Source: Magnetospirillum sp. 15-1 (GTDB lineage: Bacteria > Pseudomonadota > Alphaproteobacteria > Rhodospirillales > Magnetospirillaceae). Taken from it: a stretch of DNA of 64,000 nt. The notes beneath the pieces are model-generated. The model had not been told where the DNA came from. It worked only from the letters and a program-made list of their open reading frames with translations, and did no database searches. Each line of letters opens with the position of its first letter. The stretch's first letter is position 1. Below are positions 26,290-34,802 of this stretch, in pieces. The stretch covers positions 248,001 through 312,000 of the forward strand of contig NZ_FXXN01000026.1 of assembly GCF_900184795.1 (NCBI RefSeq). Reading direction: 5' to 3'. Made by a program: the position numbers and the translations under genes.

Positions 26290-27587
26290 GACGCTGCGGT
26301 ATTGGCACCGGGAATGACCAGACGCATCTCGACGCCGCGGCGCTTGATGACCATGGGGATCCGGCGGGTGATGGCGAGGTCTTGAGCCAGGGCGACCGTC
26401 AGGGTCAGGGCCTCACTACCCAGTTCGACCCGCCGAACCAGATCGAGCGGATCGCCGTCCTGTCCGGCGATGGTGTCGAGAAGCGCGGGGATGCGCTCTG
26501 GGGGAAGACCGGCGTCGCGGGCGGCATTGGTGATGGTGTTGGAATCGACAAGCAGAGTCCTGATCCCGTCAGCGACCACCCGCTCGATCTCGTGGGCCGG
26601 CAGCCGCCATCCCGATGGCGCCGTCTCGGCGATGCCGGTCACCAGGGGGCGCGAGATGTAATAGCGGTAACGCCGACCATTCTTGACGGTGTGGCTGGGC
26701 GTGAGGCGTTCGCCCGCCGCGTCGAACAGCTTGCCCACCAGCGGACTTGCCTCGACCCTGCGATTGACCTGCCGCTCGGGACCATTGTCGGCCAGACGCT
26801 GCTGCACGGTGTCCCATAGGGGGCGATCAACGATGGCTTGGTGCTGGCCGGGGTGGCGGACGTCCTTGTGGCGGATCTCGCCGATATAGAGGGGATTGGC
26901 GAGCAGGGCATAGAGGGCGCCGCGCGAGAAGGCGTTACCGGTCTTCGAGCGGATACCGTCCCGATCCAGCCCGTCCTTCAGCGTCCGGACGCAGCCCGCC
27001 TCAAGATAGCGGCGATAGATGCTCCGCACCGTTTCGGCCTCAGGCTCGTTGACCACCAGCTTACGGTCGGTGACGTCATAGCCGAGCGGTACGTTGCCGC
27101 CCATCCATATACCCTTCTTCTTGGAGGCGGCGATCTTGTCGCGGATACGCTCGCCGGTGACCTCCCGCTCGAACTGGGCGAAGGACAGCAGGATGTTGAG
27201 CGTCAGGCGCCCCATGGACGAGGTGGTGTTGAACTGCTGGGTCACCGCCACGAAGGAGACTCCGTGGGCGTCGAACACCTCGACCATCTTGGCGAAGTCG
27301 GCGAGCGAGCGGGTGAGGCGGTCGACCTTGTAGACCACCACCACATCGACCTTGCGTAGGACGATGTCGGCCAGCAGGCGCTGCAGCGCCGGACGCTCCA
27401 TGGTGCCGCCCGAGATGCCGCCGTCGTCATAGGCGGTCTCGACCAGCTTCCAGCCCTCACCCTTCTGGCTTCGGATGAAGGCCTCGCAGGCTTCGCGCTG
27501 GGCGTGCAGCGAATTGAAATCCTGTTCGAGCCCTTCTTCCGAGGATTTGCGGGTATAGACCGCGCAGCGGCGAAGTTGGGGCTTCAT
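26070..27587 (-). CDS. large serine recombinase (3' end frameshifted)
   Basis: A 505-aa product as read from ATG 27587 (AAGGAG upstream). N-terminal resolvase domain: RCAVYTRKSSEEGL with catalytic Ser15, YDDGGISGGTMERPALQRLL, and the VYKVDRLTRSLADF motif. The recombinase domain follows (IRDKIAASKKKGIWMGGNVPLGYDV) and a zinc-ribbon-free middle. Near the end, a run of four G at 26131-26134 (five in the related copy at 38860) shifts the frame, so the natural C-terminus (..FLAPDIVEAIAAGRQPADLT.., ending at 26008) is replaced by about 20 unrelated residues. Such enzymes integrate or excise DNA; loss of the last 40 residues may or may not inactivate it. A sequencing error is possible. Confidence 0.88.
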   Translation of the reverse strand: MKPQLRRCAVYTRKSSEEGLEQDFNSLHAQREACEAFIRSQKGEGWKLVETAYDDGGISGGTMERPALQRLLADIVLRKVDVVVVYKVDRLTRSLADFAKMVEVFDAHGVSFVAVTQQFNTTSSMGRLTLNILLSFAQFEREVTGERIRDKIAASKKKGIWMGGNVPLGYDVTDRKLVVNEPEAETVRSIYRRYLEAGCVRTLKDGLDRDGIRSKTGNAFSRGALYALLANPLYIGEIRHKDVRHPGQHQAIVDRPLWDTVQQRLADNGPERQVNRRVEASPLVGKLFDAAGERLTPSHTVKNGRRYRYYISRPLVTGIAETAPSGWRLPAHEIERVVADGIRTLLVDSNTITNAARDAGLPPERIPALLDTIAGQDGDPLDLVRRVELGSEALTLTVALAQDLAITRRIPMVIKRRGVEMRLVIPGANTAASKADPALLKAIARARGWFDDLISGRAVSMVAIAEREGISDRYVSSLMPLAFLAPISSRPSPPVVSPPILPPRP

Positions 27588-28036
27588 GCTCGAGGCTCCT
27601 TCAATCCGAAGAAGCGCGGCCCAGACCACCGCGCGCCGGTGATGGCGCGGGCCACCTCGGAGAGCGAGCGCCAGGTTTTGCCCTGGTAGCGAACGCAATT
27701 GTCGAGAACGATCACCTCGTGGGTAGTGCCCTGCCATTCCCGCAGCAGGCGGGTGCCGGGCTTGACGGGAGCCGGAGCCGCCAACGGCTTGCCGGCGGCG
27801 ATGGCCTCGCCGGCAAGGGCGATCCGGCGGGAGACCGAGGGCTTGAGCCCGCCGATGACCCGCTCCTGCAGCTTGTAGGCGATGGCCAGCAGCATCAGCT
27901 TGCGCCCCAGCTTATGCGGAGGGTCTTGGTGAAAGAGCTTCTGCCAGAGCTGCTTCAAGGCATCCCGAGGAAGGTCGGGGAGATTCGCCAAATCCACGGG
28001 CAGAGCCTCCTCACGCTTGGTGGGGCGGCGGGCCAC
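27584..28036 (-). CDS. DUF2924 family protein
   Basis: A 150-aa protein from GTG 28036. It has the DUF2924 layout: LPRDALKQLWQKLFHQDPPHKLGRKLMLLAIAYKLQERV, then an RR-IAL helix, and a C-terminal SH3-like region with GTRLLREWQGTTHEVIVLDN and YQGKTWRSLSEVARAITGARWSGPRFFGL. This family always accompanies serine recombinases of mobile elements, where it may act as a DNA-binding accessory. Its TGA overlaps the recombinase ATG, and its start is 2 nt before the end of the DUF3489 gene, so the three are one translational unit. Confidence 0.88.
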   Translation of the reverse strand: MARRPTKREEALPVDLANLPDLPRDALKQLWQKLFHQDPPHKLGRKLMLLAIAYKLQERVIGGLKPSVSRRIALAGEAIAAGKPLAAPAPVKPGTRLLREWQGTTHEVIVLDNCVRYQGKTWRSLSEVARAITGARWSGPRFFGLKEPRA

Positions 28037-28038
28037 GA

Positions 28039-28374
28039 TCAGCCCTCTCCGCCGATCCGATAGACCCGACCGCGGCCCTCGACCGTCCCGCTGGTCACCG
28101 GGAGCCCCAGCTTCTTCTTCAAGGTGCCGCTGATGGCACCGCGTACCGAGTGGGCCTGCCAGCCGGTAACCGCGATCAACTCCTCCAGGGTGGCGCCTTC
28201 CGGACGCTTGAGCATCTCCAGCAGGCGGGCCTGTTTGGTGGCAACCGGGGCGGCGGTGGCCTGGTCGGATTCGGTGGGGGCATCCTTGCGGCTGCCCTTG
28301 ACGATGCCGGTCACCAGGCCGGTGACGGCGCCGGTGGCGTTGCGGACGATTTGGCGGGCGGATGTGTTGGTCAT
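28039..28374 (-). CDS. DUF3489 family protein
   Basis: A 111-aa protein from ATG 28374 with GGAG upstream. The C-terminal half is a winged-helix-like DUF3489 domain: TKQARLLEMLKRPEGATLEELIAVTGWQAHSVRGAISGTLKKKLGLPV followed by a basic hairpin GRGRVYRI. The first 40 residues are low complexity. It is the lead gene of the recombinase cassette and probably binds DNA. Exact role unknown. Confidence 0.85.
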   Translation of the reverse strand: MTNTSARQIVRNATGAVTGLVTGIVKGSRKDAPTESDQATAAPVATKQARLLEMLKRPEGATLEELIAVTGWQAHSVRGAISGTLKKKLGLPVTSGTVEGRGRVYRIGGEG

Positions 28375-28522
28375 GATCGGGGCTCCTGAGGTCAGGCGCC
28401 GCGACCGTCGCGGCGCTCCCACCACCCCAGGCCCCGCCGGTTGCCCGGTCGGGGTGGGAGGCGGGACCGCAGCCCGTTGCCGTCCCCAAGCAATGCTTCC
28501 CGGCGCGGGCAAGTCCAGTCCT

Positions 28523-29707
28523 TTAAGCCCCCTCCACCGACAGTCTGGGACGCAAGGCATTGACCAGCCGATTGGCCGCGTCACAGAACCAGGCTGTCTG
28601 AGCCTCGAGACTTGCGAAATCGGAAAGCGGTCGCTTGGCCGAGATGTTTCCCTTGAACGGCTCCGCCTGTTTGCGGATGAAGGCCAAATCGAGGCCGCTC
28701 TCGTCACGAAGAGCGGCGGCGGCTTCCGCCAGCCGCTCGAACAGGGCCTCTCCCCCGTCGCCGTCGAGGGGGAGAAACAATCCCGCCTCGTCGGCAGTGC
28801 GGTAGGCGGTCAGCCAGCGGGCCGGTGCCGGCAGCGGGATCTTCACCCAGTTGTTGCCGCCGTGGCGCGGCACCGGCTGGTCGGGGTGATCGAAACGCAC
28901 GCTATCGATGAAGCACTGCCAGAAGGCACGGTTGCCGTCCCGCGACGCGGCCCGCTCCGGATCGGCCAGGGCCTCCATCGCCTCGACCGCATCGCCGGGC
29001 TCCTCCAGACGCAACGGCACACCCTCGCCATCGACGATCACCCGCTGGCGCAGCACCTCGGTGCGGAGCGGCAGGGCCGGCACCACCACGGTGCGGCCGG
29101 CTCCGTCGGTCCACAATTGGATTTCCACCAGGGCTAGGCGGGCATTGCTGCCCTCCAGATGGCCGGCAAGCGCCTCGAGGTCGGCGCGGATGCCGTCCCC
29201 GGCAATCACCAGATCAAAATCGCCGCTTTTGAGCGAACGCGACACCGCCTCGACGAAACCCACTTCGTCGAGGTCGGGGACGGTCCGGCGCACATGGGAG
29301 AACAGCGGATTGGCGCCGCTCCACTTCAGCGACGCCTTCAACCGTGCCGTCAGATCGGCATAGGACCAGCGCCGCAGCAGGGCGGCATATTCCAGCACCT
29401 GGGCCACCACCTCGCGCCGCGCCTGAGGATTGCGCCACAGCTTGCACTCCACCAGCACCAGCCGCCCATGGGCGGTCACCGCCAGCAGATCGAGGAAAAC
29501 GCTGGCGCCATCCTTGGGCAGGGCCAGTTCACGGCAGATCGGCACCAGGGAGCCGGCGCCGGGATCGATCCGCTCGATGGGGATCAGGCCGGGATGGGCG
29601 AACAGCAGGGCCTGCAGCCACTTCTCGTCATGCCCGCCGCCCAGCGGGGCCCGGATCAGCGGTGAGAATTCTTCGGCGTCGAGCAACAGGGCGGCCACGA
29701 CCGTCAC
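28523..29707 (-). CDS. PD-(D/E)XK nuclease-like protein
   Basis: A 394-aa protein from GTG 29707, which overlaps the stop of the preceding gene (GTGA). The N-terminal 120 residues show a nuclease core: VFLDLLAVTAHGRLVLVECKLWRNP with D73 and E87-x-K89, then a REVVAQVLEYAALL helix, a classic PD-(D/E)XK order found in Holliday-junction resolvases and restriction-like enzymes. The remaining part (about 270 residues) has no motif I know; it includes a second VEIQLW-like strand and a PGDAVEAMEALADPE helix. It is close to the recombinase cassette and may belong to the same mobile unit or be a defence function. Activity unproven. Confidence 0.65.
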   Translation of the reverse strand: MTVVAALLLDAEEFSPLIRAPLGGGHDEKWLQALLFAHPGLIPIERIDPGAGSLVPICRELALPKDGASVFLDLLAVTAHGRLVLVECKLWRNPQARREVVAQVLEYAALLRRWSYADLTARLKASLKWSGANPLFSHVRRTVPDLDEVGFVEAVSRSLKSGDFDLVIAGDGIRADLEALAGHLEGSNARLALVEIQLWTDGAGRTVVVPALPLRTEVLRQRVIVDGEGVPLRLEEPGDAVEAMEALADPERAASRDGNRAFWQCFIDSVRFDHPDQPVPRHGGNNWVKIPLPAPARWLTAYRTADEAGLFLPLDGDGGEALFERLAEAAAALRDESGLDLAFIRKQAEPFKGNISAKRPLSDFASLEAQTAWFCDAANRLVNALRPRLSVEGA

Positions 29708-29985
29708 TCCACGATGCTGACCGAACCGCCTCGGCCGATCCGGCAGCGGTGATAAAGCTTGGTGACGCTGCCGAGCACCTCGGTCTCCAGGCGAACCGCG
29801 TAGAAGGTGTAGATGTCGTTGCGGCTTTCCAGCTTCACCTCGGACGATTTGAGCCGAATGCCCTCCAGCTTGGGAATGGACTTGGCGGCGAGCAGGGTAC
29901 AGGTGGCCTTGATGTCGTCCGAGACCTCGGCGGCATGGGCCGCGGCCGGAACGGCGAACAGCAGGGCGGCAAGGACGAGGCGCAT
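29704..29985 (-). CDS. small exported protein
   Basis: A 93-aa protein from ATG 29985 (GGAGG 4 nt upstream). A signal peptide (residues 1-19, AAHA) is followed by a small domain with two Cys (IKATCTLLAAKSIPKLEG and LYHRCRIGRGGSVSIVE) probably disulphide-linked. Unknown family. It is odd to find a secreted protein translationally coupled to a nuclease-like gene. Confidence 0.6.
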   Translation of the reverse strand: MRLVLAALLFAVPAAAHAAEVSDDIKATCTLLAAKSIPKLEGIRLKSSEVKLESRNDIYTFYAVRLETEVLGSVTKLYHRCRIGRGGSVSIVE

Positions 29986-30120
29986 GGAAAACCTCCGTGG
30001 GCAGGGGATGAACCGCAATACGGCGGCTCGGCTTATTGTTAATGCTAACTTCGTCTGAAGGCGACATTAGCGAAGCCGCCTCCGTGGTCAAATCGTTCTT
30101 CCGCAGCCAGACTTCGTCTC

Positions 30121-30471
30121 ATGACCACGGACTTGAAGCGCACCATTGGACGACGGCTGCGGACGGCACGGGAACAGGCCGACCTCACCCAGGAAGCACT
30201 GGCCGAGCGGATCGAACGCTCGCCGGAGGCCGTGTCCAATATCGAGCGCGGCGTCAGCCTGCCGACCCTCGACACGCTGGACCGCATCGCCGCCGCGCTG
30301 GACGCACCCCTGGTGTATTTTCTCGACGCGCCGCCGGAATCGATCGCGCCGGGACGGGCCGAAGTGGAAGCCCGCGCCCGGCTGCTGCTGCGCGCCCTTT
30401 CCGACCGCGATGCCGATATCGCGCTCGGCGTCCTGCAGCTCCTGCATGACAGCGGCCGTCCCCGAGACTGA
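30121..30471 (+). CDS. XRE-family transcriptional regulator
   Basis: A 116-aa protein. Residues 6-60 form a lambda-repressor-type helix-turn-helix: RTIGRRLRTAREQADLTQEALAERIERSPEAVSNIERGVSLPTLDTLDRIAAAL. The rest is helical and may dimerise. It is divergent from the 29985 gene and lies in the mobile region, so it may be an element repressor. The ATG start has no strong ribosome site. Confidence 0.8.
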   Translation: MTTDLKRTIGRRLRTAREQADLTQEALAERIERSPEAVSNIERGVSLPTLDTLDRIAAALDAPLVYFLDAPPESIAPGRAEVEARARLLLRALSDRDADIALGVLQLLHDSGRPRD

Positions 30472-30477
30472 CCTGAT

Positions 30478-30684
30478 TCAGGCGAAAATATCCCGATAGA
30501 GTGCCGCCATTTCGGCCAATAGGCGGTCCGCTCCCTTGAGGACGGACAGGGCTTCGTCGTGCGTCCCCTCCCCCACCAGTCTGTGGGCTTCGGCGGTCCA
30601 ATGATGGAGAAAGGCGGTCATCTGGTCGAAGCGGCCGATGGCGGTGGTCAGCTCTTCGGCGGAACTTATGGGAGAGAGGGACAT
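30478..30684 (-). CDS. hypothetical small protein
   Basis: A 68-aa, helix-rich protein (MSLSPISSAEELTTAIGRFDQ...) convergent with the XRE gene, whose stop is 6 nt away. It has no motif I know. A GGA-type ribosome site is weak. The 186 bp between this gene and the next at 30871 hold no clear feature. Confidence 0.45.
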   Translation of the reverse strand: MSLSPISSAEELTTAIGRFDQMTAFLHHWTAEAHRLVGEGTHDEALSVLKGADRLLAEMAALYRDIFA

Positions 30685-30870
30685 GGCGGATCCGGTCGTG
30701 GTGTATCCACCGCCGCAAGGCCCGGGATGTCCGAGCCGGCGGGCTTCGCCCGTACCGCCAGCAAGCCCGAGGCCCCCCGGGAAGTCCAGAAGGAATTAGG
30801 CGTCTGGTTCTTATTTATATATTCAATCCGAAGAGTACTTCGCCTAACGTCACCGAGAGAGGAGACGTCC

Positions 30871-31362
30871 ATGGCCCAGACGCCCTATGTCCTGCCACCC
30901 TATAACGGGTTTTCCCATGACGAGCGGGTGGCCACCAACCCGATCCAGCGCGACGCCCTGGCGCGGGGGCTGATCCAACGCCCCGACACCTGCAGCATCT
31001 GCGGCTTTTCCGATCCCGTCGATCCCAAGGGACGCGGCTATATCTTCCTGCATCTCGAAGATTACCGCCGGCCATTGGAGTTCTTGCCGGTGTGCAAGAC
31101 CTGCCATGCCGCCCTGCATGCCCGGTTCCGTGCCCCGGACCGCTGGCGGGCGGTGCTGGATCGCTATGCCGCTCCGGAGTGCTGGTTCATGCTCCTGACC
31201 ATGGACCCGGCCAGCCAGACGATGCTGTTCGATCGGATTTATCCGGCCGGTCTGCCGGGGCCCTGGGAGCGGCGTTGGCAGGATTCCGCTGCGCGGTCGG
31301 GCGACTGCCCGAACCCGTTTGAAGGCACAGCCTCCAAACCTCCAGTTTTGCGAGCCGAATAA
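30871..31362 (+). CDS. HNH-like zinc-binding protein
   Basis: A 163-aa protein from ATG 30871 with AGAGAGGAG upstream. A zinc knuckle is formed by C41-x2-C44 (DTCSICGFS) and C75-x2-C78-H79 (LPVCKTCHAALHARF), with H61 in IFLHLEDYRRP between them, the spacing of HNH endonucleases. The C-terminal 70 residues (CWFMLLTMDPASQTML...) are unrecognised. HNH proteins often sit beside phage terminases, and the terminase gene is convergent here. Nuclease activity is inferred. Confidence 0.6.
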   Translation: MAQTPYVLPPYNGFSHDERVATNPIQRDALARGLIQRPDTCSICGFSDPVDPKGRGYIFLHLEDYRRPLEFLPVCKTCHAALHARFRAPDRWRAVLDRYAAPECWFMLLTMDPASQTMLFDRIYPAGLPGPWERRWQDSAARSGDCPNPFEGTASKPPVLRAE

Positions 31363-31373
31363 AGGGGCGGGTT

Positions 31374-31416
31374 CGGGAGGCCTCGCCTCCCGATGGGGGA
31401 TTGGGGGCAAGCCCCC
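31374..31416. terminator. two hairpins between convergent genes
   Basis: CGGGAGGC-CTC-GCCTCCCG (31374-31392) and GGGGG-CAAG-CCCCC (31403-31416) stand between the HNH-like stop (31362) and the terminase stop (31432). They can serve both directions. Confidence 0.55.
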
Positions 31417-31431
31417 GAAGAGGGAAGCCGG

Positions 31432-32880
31432 TTAGCCGCTTTCGGAACGATTGCGCCGTACCGCCCGCTTCGGCACCCGCCGCGTCGGCGGCTGCCCCGC
31501 GGCGATCTTGGCCGATAGCCAGTTGAGCGCCTGCGACGTGCTATCCACCTGATCGTCGTGGGCGCCGTTGGGAAAGGCCAACAACTCACCCAGATACTCG
31601 GCCAGCCAGGGAGCCTCGCGCGGCAGCAGCACCTGTCCGGCCTCGAATTTCGCCGCCTGGGCCAGCAGGCGGGCTTCCTTGTCGAATCTCGGCCGGGTGA
31701 GGATCGGCCGCACCGGGCCGCTCCGCCGCATGTCCTGGACCAGGGCGCGGCCGATATCGGTCTCTTCCACCAAGGTGGCCTGAGCGTCATGGCGAAGGCT
31801 GGTCTGCTGAATGCAACGACGCAGATCGGGCACCTCCAGTTTGCCCCGCACGACATCCAGCAGGTAGATATCGGAGCCTTTCAGCCCCCATACGGTGCCG
31901 ACGGAGTAATCGCTATCCTCGCCCAGGGTCGAGGCGGTATCCCAACTGACCAAGACCAGGTCGAAATCGGCCGGGGCGCTTTCGTAATAGCGGATCCAGT
32001 CCCGTTTGACGGCGTTGCCATCGGGCGGCACCGGATCCTGCTGGTACTGGGCGGCGAAGTTCATGCTGCCCAGCGTGCGGCGCACCTGGGCGAGCAAGGC
32101 CCGATCCTCGCGTTCGGGCAGGATGACCTCGCCCGCCCGGCGCAGGAAGACCTCGTCCCGGCCGGAGCCGGTGCGATAGGTGCGGTCTTCGGTCTCGATG
32201 GCCGGAACCGTCGCCACCTCCCAGTCCTCCTTCCCCAACACATGGCCGACCAGGTCGTCGGCGTGCAGGCGCTGCATTACCAGCACGATGGCGCCGCGGG
32301 CCTTGTCGTTGAGGCGGGTGAACAAGGTGTTGTCGTAGAAATCCTTGACCTTCTGCCGCTCCGCCTTCGACAGCGCCGCCTGGGCCTTGATGGGATCGTC
32401 GATGACGATGAGGTCGGCGCCGAGGCCCAGGATGGACCCGCCCACCGAGCCCGCCCGGCGGTAGCCGTTCTGCGTGGTCAGCACCTCGGTCTTGCGGGCG
32501 CCCTTGGGCTTGATGCGAAAGGCGGGGAACAGCTCCCGGTACCAATCGCTATCGACGATCTGGCGGAAATCCGCGGCCAGCTTGCGCGCCAATTCGTCGG
32601 CATAGGACACCGCCATGATGCGTAAAGACGGGTCATGCCCCATCGCCCAGGCGGTGTAGGCGACGGTCACGCAGATGGACTTCAAATGCCGTGGCGGGAT
32701 GTTGATGATCAGGCGGGTGACCTCGCCCGCGGAGACGCGGGCGAGGTTCCAGCCGATATGGTCGATGTGCCAGTTGGGATAAAAGCTCCGGCCCGGCTCC
32801 AGGGTGCAGAAGCACTTGTGGATGAAGCTGGGCAGATCCTGGCGCAGCAGGGCGTTGAGCACTTGGCGACGGTCACTCAT
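31432..32880 (-). CDS. phage terminase large subunit
   Basis: A 482-aa DNA-packaging motor. ATPase half: Walker A-like IPPRHLKS (about 61-68), Walker B LIVIDDP (157-163) after a GLGADLIVID strand, and the coupling motif VMQRLH. Nuclease half: an RNase H-like set with LVSWDTAS, VEETDIG and a late HDDQVDSTSQAL. It would cut and pump phage DNA into a capsid. No portal, capsid or tail gene is seen, so this is a remnant or a gene carried alone. Its start overlaps the 3' end of the DUF5681 fragment. Confidence 0.88.
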   Translation of the reverse strand: MSDRRQVLNALLRQDLPSFIHKCFCTLEPGRSFYPNWHIDHIGWNLARVSAGEVTRLIINIPPRHLKSICVTVAYTAWAMGHDPSLRIMAVSYADELARKLAADFRQIVDSDWYRELFPAFRIKPKGARKTEVLTTQNGYRRAGSVGGSILGLGADLIVIDDPIKAQAALSKAERQKVKDFYDNTLFTRLNDKARGAIVLVMQRLHADDLVGHVLGKEDWEVATVPAIETEDRTYRTGSGRDEVFLRRAGEVILPEREDRALLAQVRRTLGSMNFAAQYQQDPVPPDGNAVKRDWIRYYESAPADFDLVLVSWDTASTLGEDSDYSVGTVWGLKGSDIYLLDVVRGKLEVPDLRRCIQQTSLRHDAQATLVEETDIGRALVQDMRRSGPVRPILTRPRFDKEARLLAQAAKFEAGQVLLPREAPWLAEYLGELLAFPNGAHDDQVDSTSQALNWLSAKIAAGQPPTRRVPKRAVRRNRSESG

Positions 32881-33210
32881 GACGCCCCTCCCGCTTCAGC
32901 TTGTCGCGGTAGGCGGCGAGGATGACCTCATCATCCGGAATGAGTGCCGCCTCATCCGTCTGGGATGCCGCCCCGTCTGCCTTCAGGGCAATATCGATGA
33001 GGAAGGTGGCTGCGCGGGTATCACCACCGGCAGCCTTAGCAGTCTGAGCCTTGACGATGGCACGGACCTTGGACACGGTAACCGGGCGGCCGTTCTCCTT
33101 GATAGTGACCGGACTCAGTAGTTCGTCGAGCACCTCCTGGCGCAGGTTCTTCCGTCCTTTCGGCCGCCCCTTGGGATTGCCCGATTGGCCGCGTTTGAAC
33201 TTTCATCCAG
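32873..33210 (-). pseudogene. DUF5681 (small terminase-like) gene, 5' end lost at IS3
   Basis: The readable frame encodes FKRGQSGNPKGRPKGRKNLR, the hallmark of DUF5681 proteins, which precede terminase genes, then LDELLSPVTIKENGRPVTVSKVRAIVKAQ. The usual N-terminal 20 or so residues are absent: an in-frame stop and the IS3 end lie just upstream. An internal GTG (33133) could still start an 86-aa product. The missing 5' end is not found on the other side of the IS. Confidence 0.7.
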
Positions 33211-34129
33211 CCATGGGTAGAGTCCCGGCCAAAGTTACGCCGTCTGGCGCGGGTTGAGCAATGGGGCCAGGCTCGGAGCCCTGGAGGGGCTTCGATTCCG
33301 GCCCCATTGCCTTGAGTTTGGCGGCGTGAGCCGCCGGGGTCTGGTATCCCAGGGCCGAGTGCGGCCTGATGGTGTTGTAGTCAGCCACCCAGGTGGCGAT
33401 GACGGCGCGGGCCTGGGGCATGCTGGTGAAGACCGTCTCGTTGAGCAGTTCATCGCGCATCCGGCCGTTGAAGCTCTCGCTGTAGCCGTTCTGCATGGGC
33501 TTGCCCGGGGCGATGTAGTGCCATTGCATGCAGTGGTCCTGCGCCCATTTCAGCACGGCGTTGGAGGTCAGCTCGGTGCCGTTGTCAGAGACGATCATCC
33601 CCGGCTTTCCCCATCTGGCGATCAGCGCCGACAGTTCGCGGACCACGCGGGCGCCGGAGATCGATGTGTCGGGAACCGAGGCCAAGCATTCCCGCGTCAC
33701 GTCATCGACGATATTGAGCACGCGGAACCGCCGTCCGCTGTCCAACTGGTCATGGACAAAATCCAGCGACCAGCGGGCATTGGGCTTTGCCTCCACCAGG
33801 ATTGGCGCACGGGTGCCGATAGCCTTGCGCCGGGTGCAGCGCTTGCGCACCGCCAGCCCCTCCTCGCGGTACAGCCGGTAGACACGGGTGATGCCGGACG
33901 CCTCCCCCTCGCGACGGAGGAAGATGAACAGCCGCCGATAGCCGAACCGGCGGCGTTCCTGGGCAAGCCCTCGAAGGCGAAGGCGCAGGCCGCTGTCATC
34001 GGGCCGAGCCGACTGGTAGCGGATCATCGTGCGATCCGCCGCGATCACGGCACAGGCCCGACGCTCGCTCATCCCATGCTGGGTCTGGAGATGGGCGACA
34101 GCGTCCCGCTTGGCGGCGGGCCTCACCAT
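33203..34129 (-). CDS. IS3-family transposase OrfB
   Basis: A 308-aa DDE transposase: HTH_21-type N-terminus ([18 protein letters not shown]), catalytic Asp in [11 protein letters not shown], Asp in [12 protein letters not shown] and Glu in [16 protein letters not shown]. In this family OrfB is made as an OrfAB fusion by -1 frameshifting on the A7 run at the overlap. The stop codon lies about 8 nt outside the left inverted repeat, so the last residues come from flanking DNA. OrfB itself looks intact, but orfA is broken. Confidence 0.9.
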   Translation of the reverse strand: MVRPAAKRDAVAHLQTQHGMSERRACAVIAADRTMIRYQSARPDDSGLRLRLRGLAQERRRFGYRRLFIFLRREGEASGITRVYRLYREEGLAVRKRCTRRKAIGTRAPILVEAKPNARWSLDFVHDQLDSGRRFRVLNIVDDVTRECLASVPDTSISGARVVRELSALIARWGKPGMIVSDNGTELTSNAVLKWAQDHCMQWHYIAPGKPMQNGYSESFNGRMRDELLNETVFTSMPQARAVIATWVADYNTIRPHSALGYQTPAAHAAKLKAMGPESKPLQGSEPGPIAQPAPDGVTLAGTLPMAG

Positions 34130-34444
34130 TTTTTTCCCAGAAGATCGCGGAGCGCGGCCTCATTCAGCATGGACTCGGCCAGCAGCTTCTTCAGCCGGGC
34201 GTTTGCTGCGCTGCCCTTCGGGTCTCATCCTCAAGCGCCCTCAGCCGCCGGGCCTCCGACACGTCAAGGCCGCCGTACTTGGCCTTCCACTTGTAGAAGG
34301 TGGCGCTCGATATGCCATGGCGACGGCACACATCCGCCGTTGCCGCACCGGCCTCCTGTTCCTTCAGGATGCCGATGATCTGTTCCTCGGAAAACCTGCT
34401 GCGCTTCATCTCGTCCGTCCTTGTCAGGGCCGGACTCTACTTCA
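33213..34444 (-). mobile_element. IS3-family insertion sequence
   Basis: About 1.23 kb with imperfect terminal inverted repeats: GGGTAGAGTCCCGGCC at the left end and, on the other strand from 34444, TGAAGTAGAGTCCGGCCC. It holds orfA and orfB with an A7 slippery run (T7 at 34129-34135 on the + strand) at their junction. No target-site duplication was recognised, in line with deletions on both sides. Confidence 0.85.
34191..34409 (-). pseudogene. IS3-family OrfA, frameshifted by a 20-nt insertion
   Basis: OrfA starts normally: MKRSRFSEEQIIGILKEQEA, a helix-turn-helix (VCRRHGISSATFYKWKAKYGG) and RRLRALEDE. A 20-nt segment at 34204-34223 then shifts the frame and ends the protein after 72 aa. 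Beyond it, the expected leucine-zipper end ([22 protein letters not shown], then GKKW) is still legible up to the A7 run. The element probably cannot make OrfAB. Confidence 0.8.
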
Positions 34445-34792
34445 GACTGGAGGAAGATTCCCATGGCAGGTCACCTTGTCCGCGCCGACAACCGGGATTT
34501 CAGCATCGACCAACGCACCTTTGACGGACTTTTCCAACAAAACGGCCAGCGGGAAAAGGTGATCATGGTCATCAATGGGTGCGACAAGATCGCCCCCATC
34601 CACCGGCAGGCCGGGCGAGAACCGACCCCGCTTCAGCAGGAAAATATTGAGCGGAAAATAGGCGATCTCAGGAGCATATTTCCGGGGATCGAGCACATTG
34701 TTCCGTGCAGCGCGGAAACCGGATGGAATCTGGAAACGCTGGCGCAGACCATTGTGCGCGTCTTGGCCCGCAGCAACGGCGTTACGCTGTAG
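34445..34792 (+). pseudogene. YfjP/YeeP-like GTPase, 5' end lost at IS3
   Basis: The fragment encodes the C-terminal part of a ribosome-associated-type GTPase: VRADNRDFSID, then the G4 motif VINGCDKIAP and the G5-like SAETGWNLETLAQTIV. The P-loop half is missing at the IS3 end. An ATG at 34463 could start a 109-aa remnant. It would be inactive without the P-loop. Confidence 0.7.
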
Positions 34793-34802
34793 GCGTCTCC
34801 CC

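Larger units (their letters stand above)
26008..28374. mobile_element. serine recombinase cassette (DUF3489-DUF2924-recombinase)
   Basis: Three minus-strand genes in ATGA or near overlap: a DUF3489 protein, a DUF2924 protein and a large serine recombinase. This trio recurs in alphaproteobacterial genomes as a small integrative element or prophage remnant. A degraded copy of its 3' end lies at 38493-39021. Attachment sites were not identified. Confidence 0.65.
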
